Positions 1-11,060 of a stretch of DNA of 64,000 nt are shown piece by piece. The stretch is taken from positions 2,604,001 through 2,668,000 of the forward strand of contig JAKSXM010000132.1 in NCBI GenBank assembly GCA_022575985.1. The letters are read 5' to 3'. The notes beneath the pieces were generated by a model. That model searched no databases. It worked only from the letters and a program-made list of their open reading frames with translations, and was not told where the DNA came from. Source of the stretch: Anagrus nilaparvatae. Its lineage: Eukaryota; Arthropoda; Insecta; Hymenoptera; Mymaridae. Each line of letters opens with the position of its first letter. Within the stretch, counting starts at the first letter, position 1. The position numbers and the translations under genes were made by a program.

Positions 1-737
1 ATTTATCAAGAAAATATGAATCGAATGCTATACTGAGAAAATTATATAATTGTGACAATGATATCATATAATCATATTTGTACGATTATACATATAATCA
101 CCCTGATGATATTATGTCATCAGGACAATATTGTTCTGTAATCGTGACAATTATATGCATATTAATTGTGTATTTTTACCTAATTTATTATAAATTCTTT
201 TAAAGATTTCCGAGAATATAAAATTCAATAACAATGATGATCGGCGAGCGCTCGTTATTTCTCTATAATAAATATGCGATTAGATTAGATTAGATTAGGA
301 TTACGGTATCGATAATTGATAACGAACGAAAGCGTGCGAGCGAAAAAAAAATTAACAAAAGAACCAAAGATAACAATAATAAAAATTCAAATCTTTAAAA
401 ATCCTTAAAAGAACTCATAATAATTATTCCCAATTAAATATATGTGAGTTTCTTCATATACCCAAAAAATAAATATTTTGAAAAAAAAAAACAATAAAAT
501 TAAATATACCAGGGGCACTGGTATCGCTTACAGATAAACAAAAATTTTTGTGTCTCAATTTTTTTAATAAAAAATAATTTTAAATTAATTTAAATAAATA
601 AAATTTTTGTCAGCTCTGATTCACAAGTTTTAGTTTTATAAAAAATAATATAAATATTTACAAATAAATAAATAAGTGCATAAAAATACGCAGATTCAAC
701 ATTGTAGTTTTTCTAACCTCATGTGTTTGTTTACAAA

Positions 738-1649
738 ATGGCATCATGTAAAATATGTGAAGAGACTATATACCAAAATGATACATATGTTAAATTTTTA
801 GCATGCTCTGAATATTTTCATGCAGACACTAAAAATAAAAATTGTGCTGAAATTACAGCCTCTGAAGAAAAAGTTGCGCTAAAATCTACGCCTAAATTAC
901 TATATAGATGCAATGAATGCTCCACAAACAACAACTTAAACAATGGCCTTACTGAAATGATACATAAATTTAATACTTCTGTAGTTATATTAAATACTGC
1001 TACTGAAAAACTAAATAAGCATGCAGATGATATGAATTTAATAAAAGCAGAGCACAAGAAAATTTCTGAATAAATACCTGTAATAGAAAATCGCTTAAAA
1101 GACTTAGAAAATAAAAATTCTAGCAATGAATGCAACGTGCAAGAGGTAATAGCAGAAATCAATCTACGAAAATTGAAAGAAAAGAATGTTATGATTTTTA
1201 ACTTAAAAGATCATAGTGAATTTAAAAAAGACCTAGAATTCATAAAAAATTTACTAAATAAATATAATATAAAAAGTAATAACTTTAGAATCAAAAGAAT
1301 CGGCGACTTTAACAAAGATAAACCTATGCCTTTAAAATTGATATTTAATACCAAGTTTAATGCATATAATCTTCTAAAAAAATCAAGACAAATAATTGTT
1401 GATTCGAAAGAAAATATTTTTATCACAAACGATAAAACTTTAGCTCAGCAAAAACTTGAAAAACAAGTAAGATTAGACTTAAAAACAAGAAGAGAAAATG
1501 GGGAAGATAATATTCGAATAAAGTACATAAATTCATGTCCTATTCTTATTGAAATACATGAATTCTCTGATGAAGAAGAAATTTCTGGCCATGAATATAA
1601 TAAATCAGAATCTAATAGCTCTTTTTCCTCTAATAAATCTAATCATTAA
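738..1649 (+). pseudogene. LINE ORF1 (zinc-finger plus RRM-like), one nonsense codon
   Basis: This is ORF1 of a non-LTR retrotransposon, the RNA-binding chaperone made beside the endonuclease/reverse transcriptase. The frame opens MASCKICEE and has a PHD-like zinc finger with CxxC at the start, then a His and further Cys (..YRCNEC..) within the first 60 residues. A short heptad-like helix follows, then a region of the type EKNVMIFNLKD that resembles the RRM-like domain of L1/Jockey/CR1 ORF1 proteins. A TAA at 1071-1073 interrupts the same frame, which resumes and ends at 1649. PHD-type ORF1 is known from CR1-group LINEs, but the clade is not settled here. The alternative start at 723 is possible, but the codon at 738 better begins the finger. 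Confidence 0.7.
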
Positions 1650-1908
1650 AAACAATCATCAACTCATTCAACCACATCAAAGAAGAATGCTGAACCAATT
1701 AATATATATTAATATAAAATTTCATCCAAAGATCGCACTGAAAAGATTATTCATAAAAATTTAAAGGTAAATAAACATGTAAACATAGAAAATAATCAAA
1801 TAAATAATAATAAAGATAATAAAAAACATTCTTATTCAAAAAACTCATCAAGCCAATCCTCACATCACAAAAAAAAAATCATAAAAAATAAAAAATCAAA
1901 TACAAATA

Positions 1909-2180
1909 ATAGCAAATGTTATAATTTCTATTACCAAAACGTACAGAGTATCGTCAATAAATACGATGAATTAATTGAGAATATTAATTTATCAGTAATT
2001 AAATATGATGTTATACTTCTCACTGAAACTTGGTGTAAAGACAAAGATACATCACGTATGTTTGGTAATATAGATTATAACACTTACAGATGTGATAGAG
2101 ATCCTAAAGGTGGAAAAACTAGAGGTGGTGGAGTTTTAACATTGATCTCAAAAGAATGTAAGGGTCTTCTGTTTAGCTGT
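1909..2180 (+). pseudogene. LINE APE-endonuclease fragment (N-terminal part)
   Basis: About 90 codons read as the start of an apurinic-type endonuclease. They contain YYQNVQSIVNKYDEL, the metal-binding LLTETW motif and the GGGVL turn. The reading then stops and everything downstream (rest of endonuclease, reverse transcriptase, 3' tail) is absent. LINE copies are normally truncated at the 5' end, so loss of the 3' two-thirds points to a later deletion or capture inside the surrounding TIR element. It probably continues the ORF1 at 738-1649, separated by about 250 bases of Lys/Asn-rich linker. Confidence 0.65.
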
Positions 2181-2517
2181 ACGGATCATATCTCTATATA
2201 ATTCTTCGTATACATGCACTGCTTTTTCGCAGAATCTTGTAAAAAAAATTAATAATTGTTTTTAATTTATTTTAATTAGCCAAATAGGAAATTTTTATAA
2301 TGTTTTTAACCAAAAATCTTGTGAAAAAAAAAATTAATACTTAATTGTGAACATTGCTACAAAACCGCGTAAAACCAAATTCAAATCCGCGAAAAAAGAA
2401 TCCCGGTATATTTTGAAGAATCGCGTATATTTGAATCCGCGAATACGATTACCCACGAATACGGAGGGTTTCCTGTATATGGTATCATTGCCACAATTAT
2501 ATAATTTTCTCAGTGTA

Positions 2518-2995
2518 GTATATTTCATTTAATATATAAATTTCCTTTTTTAAATTATAATTTTTTTAAATAGCAACAATAATTTACAAATTTTTTGCTA
2601 TCATTTTATTTGCAATTTGCATATAAAGCATTTCATTCAATTCAATCACTTAAAATTAAATTAATTTTTTTTTAATGAATTAGAATCATAATTAAATAAG
2701 TATTTTGGTATTCTGTTAATGAGTTTTGGATTTGGTGACCATGATTCAGTAAAATTAACTAATTTCATTTTCTTATGAAATGAACACGCACACGGATTGA
2801 TTTGACAATTCCTGCATGGTACATTATGTTCAATTTGTATTTACATGGTATGTATATATTGTATATTTGTATTACTGGTATCAATAAATAATAATAATAA
2901 TTATATTCATGATCCACTTCATTAATTTCTTTGACTCCTTTGTCATTCGTTGTCACAATATTTTTTTTTATTGGATAACGTTCAATATCATTTAA
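2518..2995. other. Gene-free duplicated sequence
   Basis: AT-rich sequence shared with 16920-17265 and lying between two element insertions. It has TATA-like runs and an ATTGATTTG motif but no reading frame of note. I see no exon here. Confidence 0.6.
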
Positions 2996-3825
2996 GGCAG
3001 GGTGCTACTTCGCGCGCTCGTTGTTTGAGTTAAAATTTAAAATTCGTTTAAAGAAAACAGTAAGAGATTATGGAAAAATTTTTTTGAGGTGAATAAGTAC
3101 ACAAAAAGAGTATTTAAAAAAAATTTTTTAAATTAATTTTTATTTTTCTTTTTGTACGGAACTTTAATCTGAAGTTGACCCGTTTTAATCGGAAAGAGCT
3201 GATGGTACGATTGATAACTAAAGTTTGGCAGCACCTAAAAAAAAGAGAAAAAAAGATTTATAATTAGTATGAGTATAGTTATTGCGTAAACTAAAATTTT
3301 TTTGGCCAAACTTAAAAATTTTATTAATGATGGATTATATAGCGACGAATACTGAACAAATTAATTGTATTCAAATAACTTCTGTCTCTTTTTAAAAGCT
3401 TCCACGTACAGCAGGGAAAGAGACAGAAGTTGTTTGAATACAATTAATTTGTTCAGTATTCGTCGCTATATAATCCATCATTAATAAATATTTGAAAGAT
3501 GTGAACGATAAATAGAAATAATAAAAAATTTAAAAATTTTAGTTCACGCGATAACTATACTCATATAAATCTAATTATAAATCTTTTTTTTTCTTTTTTC
3601 TAGGTGCTGCAAACTTTAGTTATCATTCGTACCATCCAATATTGACGCGTCAACTTCAAATTAAAGTTCGATACAAAAAAAATATAAAAAACTAATTCAA
3701 AAAAATTTTTTACATACTTTTTTAGTGTATTTATTCATCGCAAAAAAATTTTTTCATTATCTCTTCCCGTTTTCCTGTAAAAAAATGTTCACTAAAATAC
3801 CGAGCGCGCCAAGTAGCACCCTGCC
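2996..3825. mobile_element. 830 bp foldback element at TTAA (copy A)
   Basis: The two ends are inverted copies beginning GGCAGGGTGCTACTT, flanked by TTAA at 2992-2995 and 3826-3829. The arms run almost to the centre. The best matched stretch is 3317-3400 against 3405-3484, around a short loop near 3400. It encodes nothing recognisable. TTAA duplication is the signature of piggyBac-type transposases, so it may have been moved in trans by such an enzyme. Its ends differ from the CCCT start of the piggyBac relic at 51704. The second copy, at 17266-21198, sits at the same place in the segmental duplication, so insertion predates the duplication. Confidence 0.8.
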
Positions 3826-3829
3826 TTAA

Positions 3830-5170
3830 CTTTACCTAAATTAAAAAAAATATTTGCTAATATTTCAGCTAATTCATATTTTTCTTTATTTTGTACTAAA
3901 CAGTAAAAAAACTCTTTATCATTTATATAATAATTATTTTGGATTATTGTTTAAGTTAAGGGCATGAATTATCGACCTTGAGGAGCAATACCAGCCCTAA
4001 AGAGATAATTCTTTATGATTTTTTTTTTACTTTATTATTTTTAATTTATGTAACTTTTATCAAGCATCGTCTTATTTGTCAGAGCTATACCAGCCTGAAC
4101 GACATGTTGTAGGTGTAATAGTTACAGCTCTCATATGATCATTAGATTCAACATTATAATATTTATAAATGTTGTTGAATTAGAGATATTTGCTATTTTG
4201 TCCCATCAAGAAGAAATGAGCGAAATTTTGAAGTTTAGCCATTCGGAGGTGAATTCTTGAAAAAAAAATCTTCAATTTGAAACTATTTTTAATACTTTTG
4301 TAATGAGTTTTATTAATAGATTACCAAAAAACTGCAAAATTGACTGAAAAATACCCGAAAGACGTATTATAGGTCTAATTTGGACGGATCAGGTTTACCT
4401 AAATTGGGATTCACGAGATAAAAAGTTTGTTTCTTATTTGAAGTATGATTAATTTTTATAAAATAAATTTGATTAATTAAAATTTACTATTCTTTTAATT
4501 TGAATCATTCCATATAAGAATGATTTGCTTGCCAAATCGAATTCACCGATTTGTTTTTTTTTGGGCACACTTTTTTATATACATAAAATATGAACCTCCT
4601 CAACTTGTTAACCCTCTAGGTGCAAATCTGCCCAATGGAGACCTAAATTACGTTTTTCGAAAAATTTTCATTTTTTAATGAAATTTTTATTAATTTATTA
4701 AAATTACAAGAGTATTAAAAATAAAAATTCTTTTAATAAAAATTTAATTTTGTTTAAATTTTGACTTTTAATATTAAAATTTCAGCGTATTTATATTGAG
4801 CCTTTCAAAAGTCATTTCAATTGGAAACGTTATTTAAAATCTCCTATAAAATCCAAATTTTTGGTTATATTTTTATTTGGTCAGGTGATTTGGTGGCAAA
4901 TTTAAAATTTGGGAAAAGTAATTTTTTATGAAGCCACTAAAATGCTCTTAATTTTTTATCCGTATTTTTTACCACTAGGAGATTTCCTTTATCTTATAAC
5001 ATGACTAAAAACAATCCTCTCGAACGACTTTGAATTTTCTATAAGATGTAGAATTGAAGATATTTAGGTTTGCGTGCTTGTTCCAAAAATAGTTAATTTA
5101 GCCATCCCAGGAAAATTTTTAAAAAAATAATGTTAAATTCGAATCTAGCACATATTGGATTAACTCCAAT
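3830..5170. other. Gene-free duplicated sequence
   Basis: From 3945 this matches 24916 onwards at high identity, including AATTATCGACC and GAGCAATACCAG blocks. 3830-3944 is unique AT-rich filler. No open frame, splice-bounded exon or RNA gene was recognised. Confidence 0.6.
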
Positions 5171-5320
5171 AGTATATTAAGTATCAAGGGCGTAAAAGTT
5201 TCGGCACTAGTGCTCACGCTCATGTCTAAAGTATTTAGCCCATGGTGCTTACACTATTTTTTGCCCACCTAGGCGTAGAACGAGTTCAGAAAATTCTTTA
5301 CGCACGAGTTTTACGCCCGG
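5171..5320. mobile_element. Short MITE, GGGCGTAAAA ends
   Basis: The ends are inverted (GGGCGTAAAAG at left, TTTTACGCCC at right). The paralogous position near 26617 lacks the block, and a second copy with the same ends lies at 48328-48500. It is too short for a gene. Target duplication could not be fixed because the flanks are diverged. Confidence 0.6.
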
Positions 5321-6360
5321 GAGGGCAAAAAAACTATTTTCAGTACTTTTGTAACTAGTTTTGTTAATAAATTACTAAAAAAATTTATAAAAAATGAAAA
5401 ATTTCCATAAAACGTAATTGGACAAATTTTCAGTGTCCCGAAATGATTCAAATCAGGGGATTCGATCTGGCAATGATATGTTTATCAGATCGAATTGATA
5501 GTTTTTTGACAAAAAAAAATACGTAACAGAAAATTATCATTAAAAGTCATAAATTTGCTTAAATTGTCCGATACTATTGCCCCTACGTTACGTATTCAAA
5601 AATTAAAAATTAAAAAAAATATTATCTTTATCCACGTGTAAAACGGTTTGCACGAAATTTTAATAACAATATTTTAATTTTTGTTTTTATTATTTTAACT
5701 TTTTTGTGAGTCAGGGCAATTTTTAAAATATGATAAAAAATTGCAAAAAAACGTGATTATATAAATTTATTATGTATGTTTTAAATAATAAATTTTAATT
5801 TTAGTACTACTTAATAATTTAATTTTGATAGCATTTTCATGATTAAAGTTTTAATATTTAAATTAATCATTGATTATATAATATATAGACGGATCATATA
5901 AAACATATTTTAATAATTAAATTTTTATACTTCAGAAATTTCATCAAGTGTAACAGTCACTTATAAAATTTAACAACACGTTTAAGATCCCTATGTTAAT
6001 TTTTATATTATCAATACTAGCTGTAAAATCTTTACCCAATATCAAGGATATCGACTACAAAATTTACTACCTCTGCTTTTTAACGGACCGCAGTGATATC
6101 CAATGCAGCGAAGTTTGAGGCAACAAGTTTGAGCCAAATTTTAATAACCGTAATAGACTTAATACAAATTTGTATTTATTAGTCTGTTAATTTAATGAAA
6201 TATTATATAAAAAAACTTGTAACCGGTTTGTTTAAACACAACCTAAATGCATGGAACATGTTTACTTCCAGCTGAGGACTAGGTATAATGCATATGTTAC
6301 GCAACATTACAATACAATTTTCTAATTTTATAATTTGTAATTATCACCTTACTAGATGTT
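5321..6360. other. Gene-free duplicated sequence
   Basis: Collinear with 26620-28280 apart from the LINE relic inserted in the other copy. It contains a poly-T-rich block and a CTACTTAATAATTTAATTTTG stretch but no credible gene. Confidence 0.55.
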
Positions 6361-7080
6361 AAGATTCTAAACCCAAACTATTCTGATTCCCTAAACGCGT
6401 ATTATTCTAAGTCCATAAATCAAAATTATTCTAAGTGCCTGAATCTGATTTATTCAAAGTCCCTAAATGGAAATTATTCTATGTCCCTAAAAGAAGCGAG
6501 TAAGAAATTTTTGGAAATTTGAAACTTGTACAAAATTTTTGAGACCTACAAAACTTATATTTATTGAAAATTGCAATTTTAGCAGCAGTTTAAAAATTGG
6601 TCATTTTGGTCCAAAAATGGGCATTTGGTTTATTGACTAAAGCGATGAGAAAATAGATGATGGAGCATTGTGGTTGACGGGAATTAAAAGATGGTATCTA
6701 TACGGAAAAAATGAGACCAACCGGAAGTATTTTGGTTAACTTGCAAGGTTACAGCGTTATATGGAAATTTTCGAAAAAACTCTATTTAATAACATCGAGA
6801 TCTGTGTTTCTAAGCCCAGGAAACGCGTTGGAATAAACAGAGGGTATCTTGGATGTTTTTTCAACATATTAAAGTCATCCATAACTATAGATTGCAATTT
6901 GGCGACCCAAAGGTACCGGTATCCCCTTGTAAGTCCCTAAATCGATATTATTCCAAGTCCACAAACCTGTATTATTCTAAGTCCCTAAGCCCATATTTTT
7001 CAAAGTCTCTAAATTGAAATTATTTTAAGTCTCATTTGACCCCTTAAACTGGACAAATTTCAAAGAGGGGGGGTCAATGA
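6361..7080. repeat. Minisatellite of TCTAAGTCCCTAAAT units, split by a foldback relic
   Basis: Roughly 30-base units centred on TATTCTAAGTCCCTAAAT recur at 6370-6495 and again at 6925-7035, followed by a CCCCTTAAACTGGAC unit at 7040-7080. The same two unit types occur at 28285-28474 and 31636-31790 in copy B. The interruption, 6525-6900, resembles one arm of the foldback at 22748-24147 (AGCAGCAGTTTAAAAATTGG and AAAGTCATCC blocks) and is missing from copy B, so it came in after the duplication. Confidence 0.65.
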
Positions 7081-8274
7081 TTGCTATAAGTAAGCTAATT
7101 TAATTATTACAATGAGTTAAGAGATTCTCAGCATATGGTGTCCAATAGATGCATTCTGCTTTAATATACGATCTAACGTGTTTCAAGATATTGCATGTAT
7201 GAATAATCATAAGTTAATTTAAATGTATTATTGATTAAATATACTTTAAGCAAAAAAAATAAAATTTTTTTAAAATTCAAAATATTTATTTAATTTATCA
7301 GCAAATTCAAGAACAATTTTTTTTCAATTAATACAAAATAAAATTTTATTTCTTATTTATCAATTAAAAATTTTATGCCTAAATTCTTTTAAATCATTCC
7401 ATAAAATATTAATACCAGATGGTAGCAAAAGAAATGAAATTTAGGTATTGATTTATCATATTATTAAGTTTCACTAAATCTTTTCATCTCTATCATACTT
7501 TTTATAAACTTCAAAGGTGATCCGCGTAAGAGCAATGTTAAACTGCCTATTTTCTTTTCTTAATTAAAAGAAAATTACGCAGGCAAAGTTGCTAAAAAAT
7601 TTTTTTTAAGTTTCTTAAGAGTCTTTCTTTGCCAAAACAGCAATGGTGGGCAGGTCGGGTCATCGGATCGGCCTCAAATTTTTCCCATGTTTTTATAACA
7701 TAAAGATAGGAAAATCCTGAAATTTTCAGCCTTCTAGGTCTTAAACAGCCCGAGTTATGGCCAATCAAACTCATTAGGCGGCTCTCGACCGGCGTTAGTG
7801 CTTTCCGGGAAAATGGTTAAAAATCATAAATATAAGCTTGAAAAAAAATTCTGAAACAGCATATATGTTGGGAAACCTTCAGTAAATCCATTTCTGCCAT
7901 TATTTTTTCGGAAAAACCCCGGGAAATTCCGGAAAATGGGAAAATGCGTTTTAAGAAAAATCGAAATATCTCATTTGCCGCCATTTTTTTTTTGAAAATT
8001 TTTTTTTCAAAAATTTTTTTCAACCGAAATCCCATCGATCTGTATGAAAAAAAATTTTGATTTCGGCCATTAAGGTCGATTTTAGCCTGTTTTAGAATAA
8101 TTTCACATTTTCAATACTTCTTTATTTAATTTTCCGTATGGGGGTTAAAATAATTGACTTTTTTGCTTTCAGAATCGAATAGCCAGGGAAAAAGTAGTCC
8201 TAAATAAAAAAAAAAATTGCTCTTTTCGATGAAAATTAACCGAGTTATGGTCAAGTAAAGATAGTGTCACAAAT

Positions 8275-8698
8275 TACCATTTTTATACTAATTCCAATTT
8301 TAGGGTCCATAACGACATTATAACTTGAAAAATGCATAACTCGCTTAAATTTTATCGTAAAAAGAAAATTTTAGGATTATTATCGAATATTTTTTCCTTG
8401 GCTATTCTTTTATGCAAGAAAAAAATTAGTTTAGTTAATAAAAAGTTTTTTTTTGGTCAAAAACTAATGTAACATGTTAAAGACTGTTTTTGATTATTAT
8501 CATTTTTTATCAAAAAAAATAAATTTCTGTCAAGAAAATTAATTTTTTTATTGGATAAACGAATAGTCAAGGAAAAAATATTCGATAATAATCCTAAACT
8601 TTTCTTTTTACGAAAAAATTTAAGCGAGTTATGAATTTTTCAAGTTATAATGTCGTTATGGACCCTAAAATTGGAATTAGTATAAAAATGGTAATGTT
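8275..8698. repeat. Hairpin nested at the inner edge of the foldback arm
   Basis: 8285-8420 and 8558-8695 are inverted copies of about 140 bases sharing AATTTTAGGGTCCATAACG and its complement, around a loop of about 135 bases. It is an element-sized palindrome inside the larger foldback. Confidence 0.7.
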
Positions 8699-8756
8699 TC
8701 TTTTAGCCAATTAAAAAAAAGAAAATAATAAAAAATAAAAAGTAAAATTATATGAG

Positions 8757-9120
8757 TTGTTCCTGGCACTCTGGCGAGCTCGGGCCTTCTCAGCCTTTCA
8801 CATAGCCTTGCCACTCTGGCGAGCTCGGGCGCTCTTAGCCTTTCACTTAGCTTTGCCATGCAAACTTAGCTTCGCGGTGATTAGCATTGGTCTTTGCTCC
8901 CTTTGCTCTAGCGACAGTAACATTGCTATGGCCTTAGCTCCCTTTGTTCTTGCGGCAGTGGCATCTCCTTTGCTATTGCCTTGGCTCCCTTTGCTCGTGC
9001 GGCAGTGGCATCTCCTTTGCTATTGCCTTGGCTCCCTTTGCTCTTGCGGCAGTATCATTTCCTTTGCTATTGCCTTAGCTCCTTTTGCTCTAGCAGCTAT
9101 CGCAAAATTTATAACGGTTT
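8757..9120. repeat. GC-rich tandem repeats in the foldback loop
   Basis: Two 45-base units begin near 8765 and 8810 (shared CTCTGGCGAGCTCGGG). They are followed by about four 47-base units whose GCGGCAG starts fall at 8952, 8999 and 9046, with a weaker one at 9093. An open frame of 131 codons runs through on the plus strand, but its Ala/Leu-rich product follows from the repeat composition. The 47-base period is not a multiple of three, so coding is unlikely. The GC content contrasts sharply with all surrounding DNA. Confidence 0.7.
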
Positions 9121-9133
9121 TTTCGCGCGCGCG

Positions 9134-9181
9134 CGCCAATCAGCAAGCGTGACTAAGACGGGGGAGGTCTATAAATATAAC
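9134..9181 (+). promoter_or_regulatory. CCAAT plus TATA promoter-like block
   Basis: A CCAATCAG motif near 9136 is followed about 30 bases later by TATAAATATAA near 9170, the usual geometry of a strong RNA polymerase II core promoter. A start site would be expected near 9200, and TTCTGACTTCAG lies there. The block precedes by about 470 bases a perfect histone-type 3' hairpin on the same strand, so the two may bound one short transcription unit. No transcript evidence is available here. Confidence 0.5.
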
Positions 9182-9639
9182 CGCGATATTGGCTGGAGGA
9201 GCATTCGCTGTTCTGACTTCAGCCTTGACGCTGCGAATTTGACGCTTTGCTTTTTTGACTGCGCTTGGTGTACTTGGCATTGGTGTGGATCTTGGACGCT
9301 TGGCTTGCTGTTTGACTGCTCTTGGTGAAATTGGTGTGTGGATTTGGACTTCCTTTTCCAACATTGGAATAGCTCGTAAGCTATTATTGGTATCTCGCTT
9401 GGTGCGATTTCCGAGCTCGTAGGCTCGAAGAGGTGGTTTACAGTTCCTGGCCAGGAGACACCGCCTGAGCACGAGTTGCTCAACTTTGGAATTGACTGTG
9501 AGTTTTTACTTTTAAATTTGTGTGATTGTGTATGAGAGTTTGCTTTCCTTTTCACGTGTTTGATCATTGTGTGTTTGTGAATTTATAATTTTTAGCGCGT
9601 GGCTGAGGTCACGCATCGATTTTACAAAAAAAACCAAAC
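9182..9639. other. Body of a possible captured transcription unit
   Basis: Between the TATA block and the hairpin there is no intact plus-strand protein. A possible intron is GTGAGTTTTT at 9498 to TTTTTAG at 9595. The minus strand has an open frame, 9140-9472, with two tandem basic units of about 54 bases (peptide pattern TP..SP.AVK..AKR.RS), recalling SPKK-type DNA-binding tails, but it has no family match that I can defend. The bases just before the hairpin vaguely resemble a decayed histone H3 end; this is too weak to call. Confidence 0.3.
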
Positions 9640-9655
9640 GGCCCTTTTTAGGGCC
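9640..9655 (+). promoter_or_regulatory. Histone-type 3' stem-loop
   Basis: GGCCCTTTTTAGGGCC fits every position of the metazoan replication-dependent histone mRNA 3' hairpin (six-base stem, four-base U-rich loop). The flanks also fit: CCAAAC before and ACC after. A purine-rich AAGACAAAGGAA follows about 15 bases later, where the U7-binding element would lie. In histone mRNAs this hairpin binds SLBP and replaces the poly(A) tail. Chance occurrence in AT-rich DNA is unlikely. Confidence 0.6.
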
Positions 9656-10375
9656 ACCTCATACGTAAGACAAAGGAACAACAATAATTCATAAGGCTTC
9701 TATAAATTTAACAGGTAATTTGTGACACTATCTTTACTTGACCATAACTCGGTTAATTTTCATCGAAAAGAGCAATTTTTTTTTTATTTAGGACTACTTT
9801 TTCCCTGGCTATTCGATTCTGAAAGCAAAAAAGTCAATTATTTTAACCCCTTACGGAAAATTAAATAAAGAAGTATTGAAAATGTGAAATTATTCTAAAA
9901 CAGGCTAAAATCGACCTTAATGGCCGAAATCAAAATTTTTTTTCATACAGATCGATGGGATTTCGGTTGAAAAAAATTTTGAAAAAAAAATTTTCAAAAA
10001 AAAAAATGGCGGCAAATGAGATATTGCGATTTTTCTTAAAACGCATTTTCCCATTTTCCGGAATTTCCCGGGGTTTTTCCGAAAAAATAATGGCAGAAAT
10101 GGATTTACTGAAGGTTTCCCAACATATATGCTGTTTCAGAATTTTTTTTCAAGCTTATATTTATGATTTTTAACCATTTTCCCGAAAAGCACTAACGCCG
10201 GTCGAGAGCCGCCTAATGAGTTTGATTGGCCATAACTCGGGCTGTTTAAGACCTGGAAGGCTGAAAATTTCAGGATTTTCCTATCTTTATGTTATAAAAA
10301 CATGGGGAAAATTTAAGGCCGATCCGATGACCCGACCTGCCCACCATTGCTGTTTTGGCAAAGAAAGACTCTTAA

Positions 10376-11060
10376 TACTTTATCTTTAACATTTTATAAC
10401 TTTCATTCATTTCTCTCATTTTGAGTTTTCACACACTAAACACCTTAAAATTTTATTACTAATTACTGGAAATGTACGAACTTCATTTCAGTTTGTGCAA
10501 CTGAAGCACTATAAATAAAAACAGATATGACATTTGTATTCAGCAATCCAAAAAAAATAAGTAATCGATAAAAATCAAAAAATATCAAACAAAAATAATT
10601 TACAAATTCCTATTTCGGGCAACTAGATCGTTTATGAAAAAGCGTATTCATAATATTCGTATTCAGCAACCCCAAATAACGTACATACCCCTTGGAAAAT
10701 TTCATCGACCTGCAAGGGTAAAAAGTATTAACAAAACCCGGGTCTGCGTTATGACTATTGTATTTATTTTAAAATTTTAAAATTTCTATAAAAAATAACT
10801 TAATTTAATATATTAAAATTAAAATATAGAATATATAAAATTATTATTTATTTTTATTAGAATATCATGAAAAACGTTTTACACGAGAAATGACATTATT
10901 ATTTTTTTAATTTAACTGAAATCCAAGTTTATTTTGTATAATTTATAAAAGAATAAAGATTTTTATAATTTTAAAAAGTCAAAAACAAATTTTTTATGTG
11001 TAAAAAAATTAGTTTTTTATTCTCTAATCCAAAATTTATACAGCAGAAATTTTATAATAA
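10376..11060. other. Gene-free duplicated sequence
   Basis: Matches 37555-38347 nearly throughout (for example TTTCATTCATTTCTCTCATT). It holds no reading frame or RNA gene that I recognise. Confidence 0.6.

Larger units (their letters stand above)
31..2515 (+). mobile_element. TA-flanked TIR transposon carrying a LINE 5' fragment
   Basis: The ends are inverted repeats of about 38 bases, left 33-70 and right 2476-2513, each starting CTGAGAAAATTATATAATTG with two mismatches across the arm. A TA dinucleotide lies on each side (29-30 and 2516-2517). The paralogous site near 16919 lacks the whole block, which proves insertion and gives the boundaries. TA duplication is the habit of Tc1/mariner-like elements, but no transposase is present. 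The interior is mostly a LINE ORF1 and the start of its endonuclease. The element is therefore non-autonomous, or it is a transposon that was itself invaded. Confidence 0.75.
7619..10371. mobile_element. 2.75 kb foldback at TTAA with a GC-rich loop
   Basis: Long inverted arms, about 7619-8280 and 9715-10371, start GAGTCTTTCTTTGCCAAAAC and are flanked by TTAA at 7615-7618 and 10372-10375. The paralogous site near 37535 has no insert. The arms show short open frames in both copies that mirror each other; they match no protein I know and I do not call them genes. The loop holds a second hairpin (8275-8698), GC-rich minisatellites, a promoter-like block and a histone-type stem-loop. No transposase is present. 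The strong change of base composition inside the loop suggests captured foreign or host DNA. Confidence 0.75.

Noticed and set aside
7592..8035. Minus-strand frames of 60 and 72 codons in the left foldback arm
   Set aside because: They mirror the frame at 9955-10173 because the arms are inverted copies. They have no family features and arise from the repeat.
8757..9328. Ala/Leu-rich frames of 131 and 115 codons
   Set aside because: Products of GC-rich minisatellites with a 47-base period. No signal, domain or stable frame.
9560..9639. Possible decayed histone H3 C-terminus before the hairpin
   Set aside because: Only scattered matches (ACGTGT, TAGCGCGT, GAGGT) with many gaps; not strong enough to call a histone gene.
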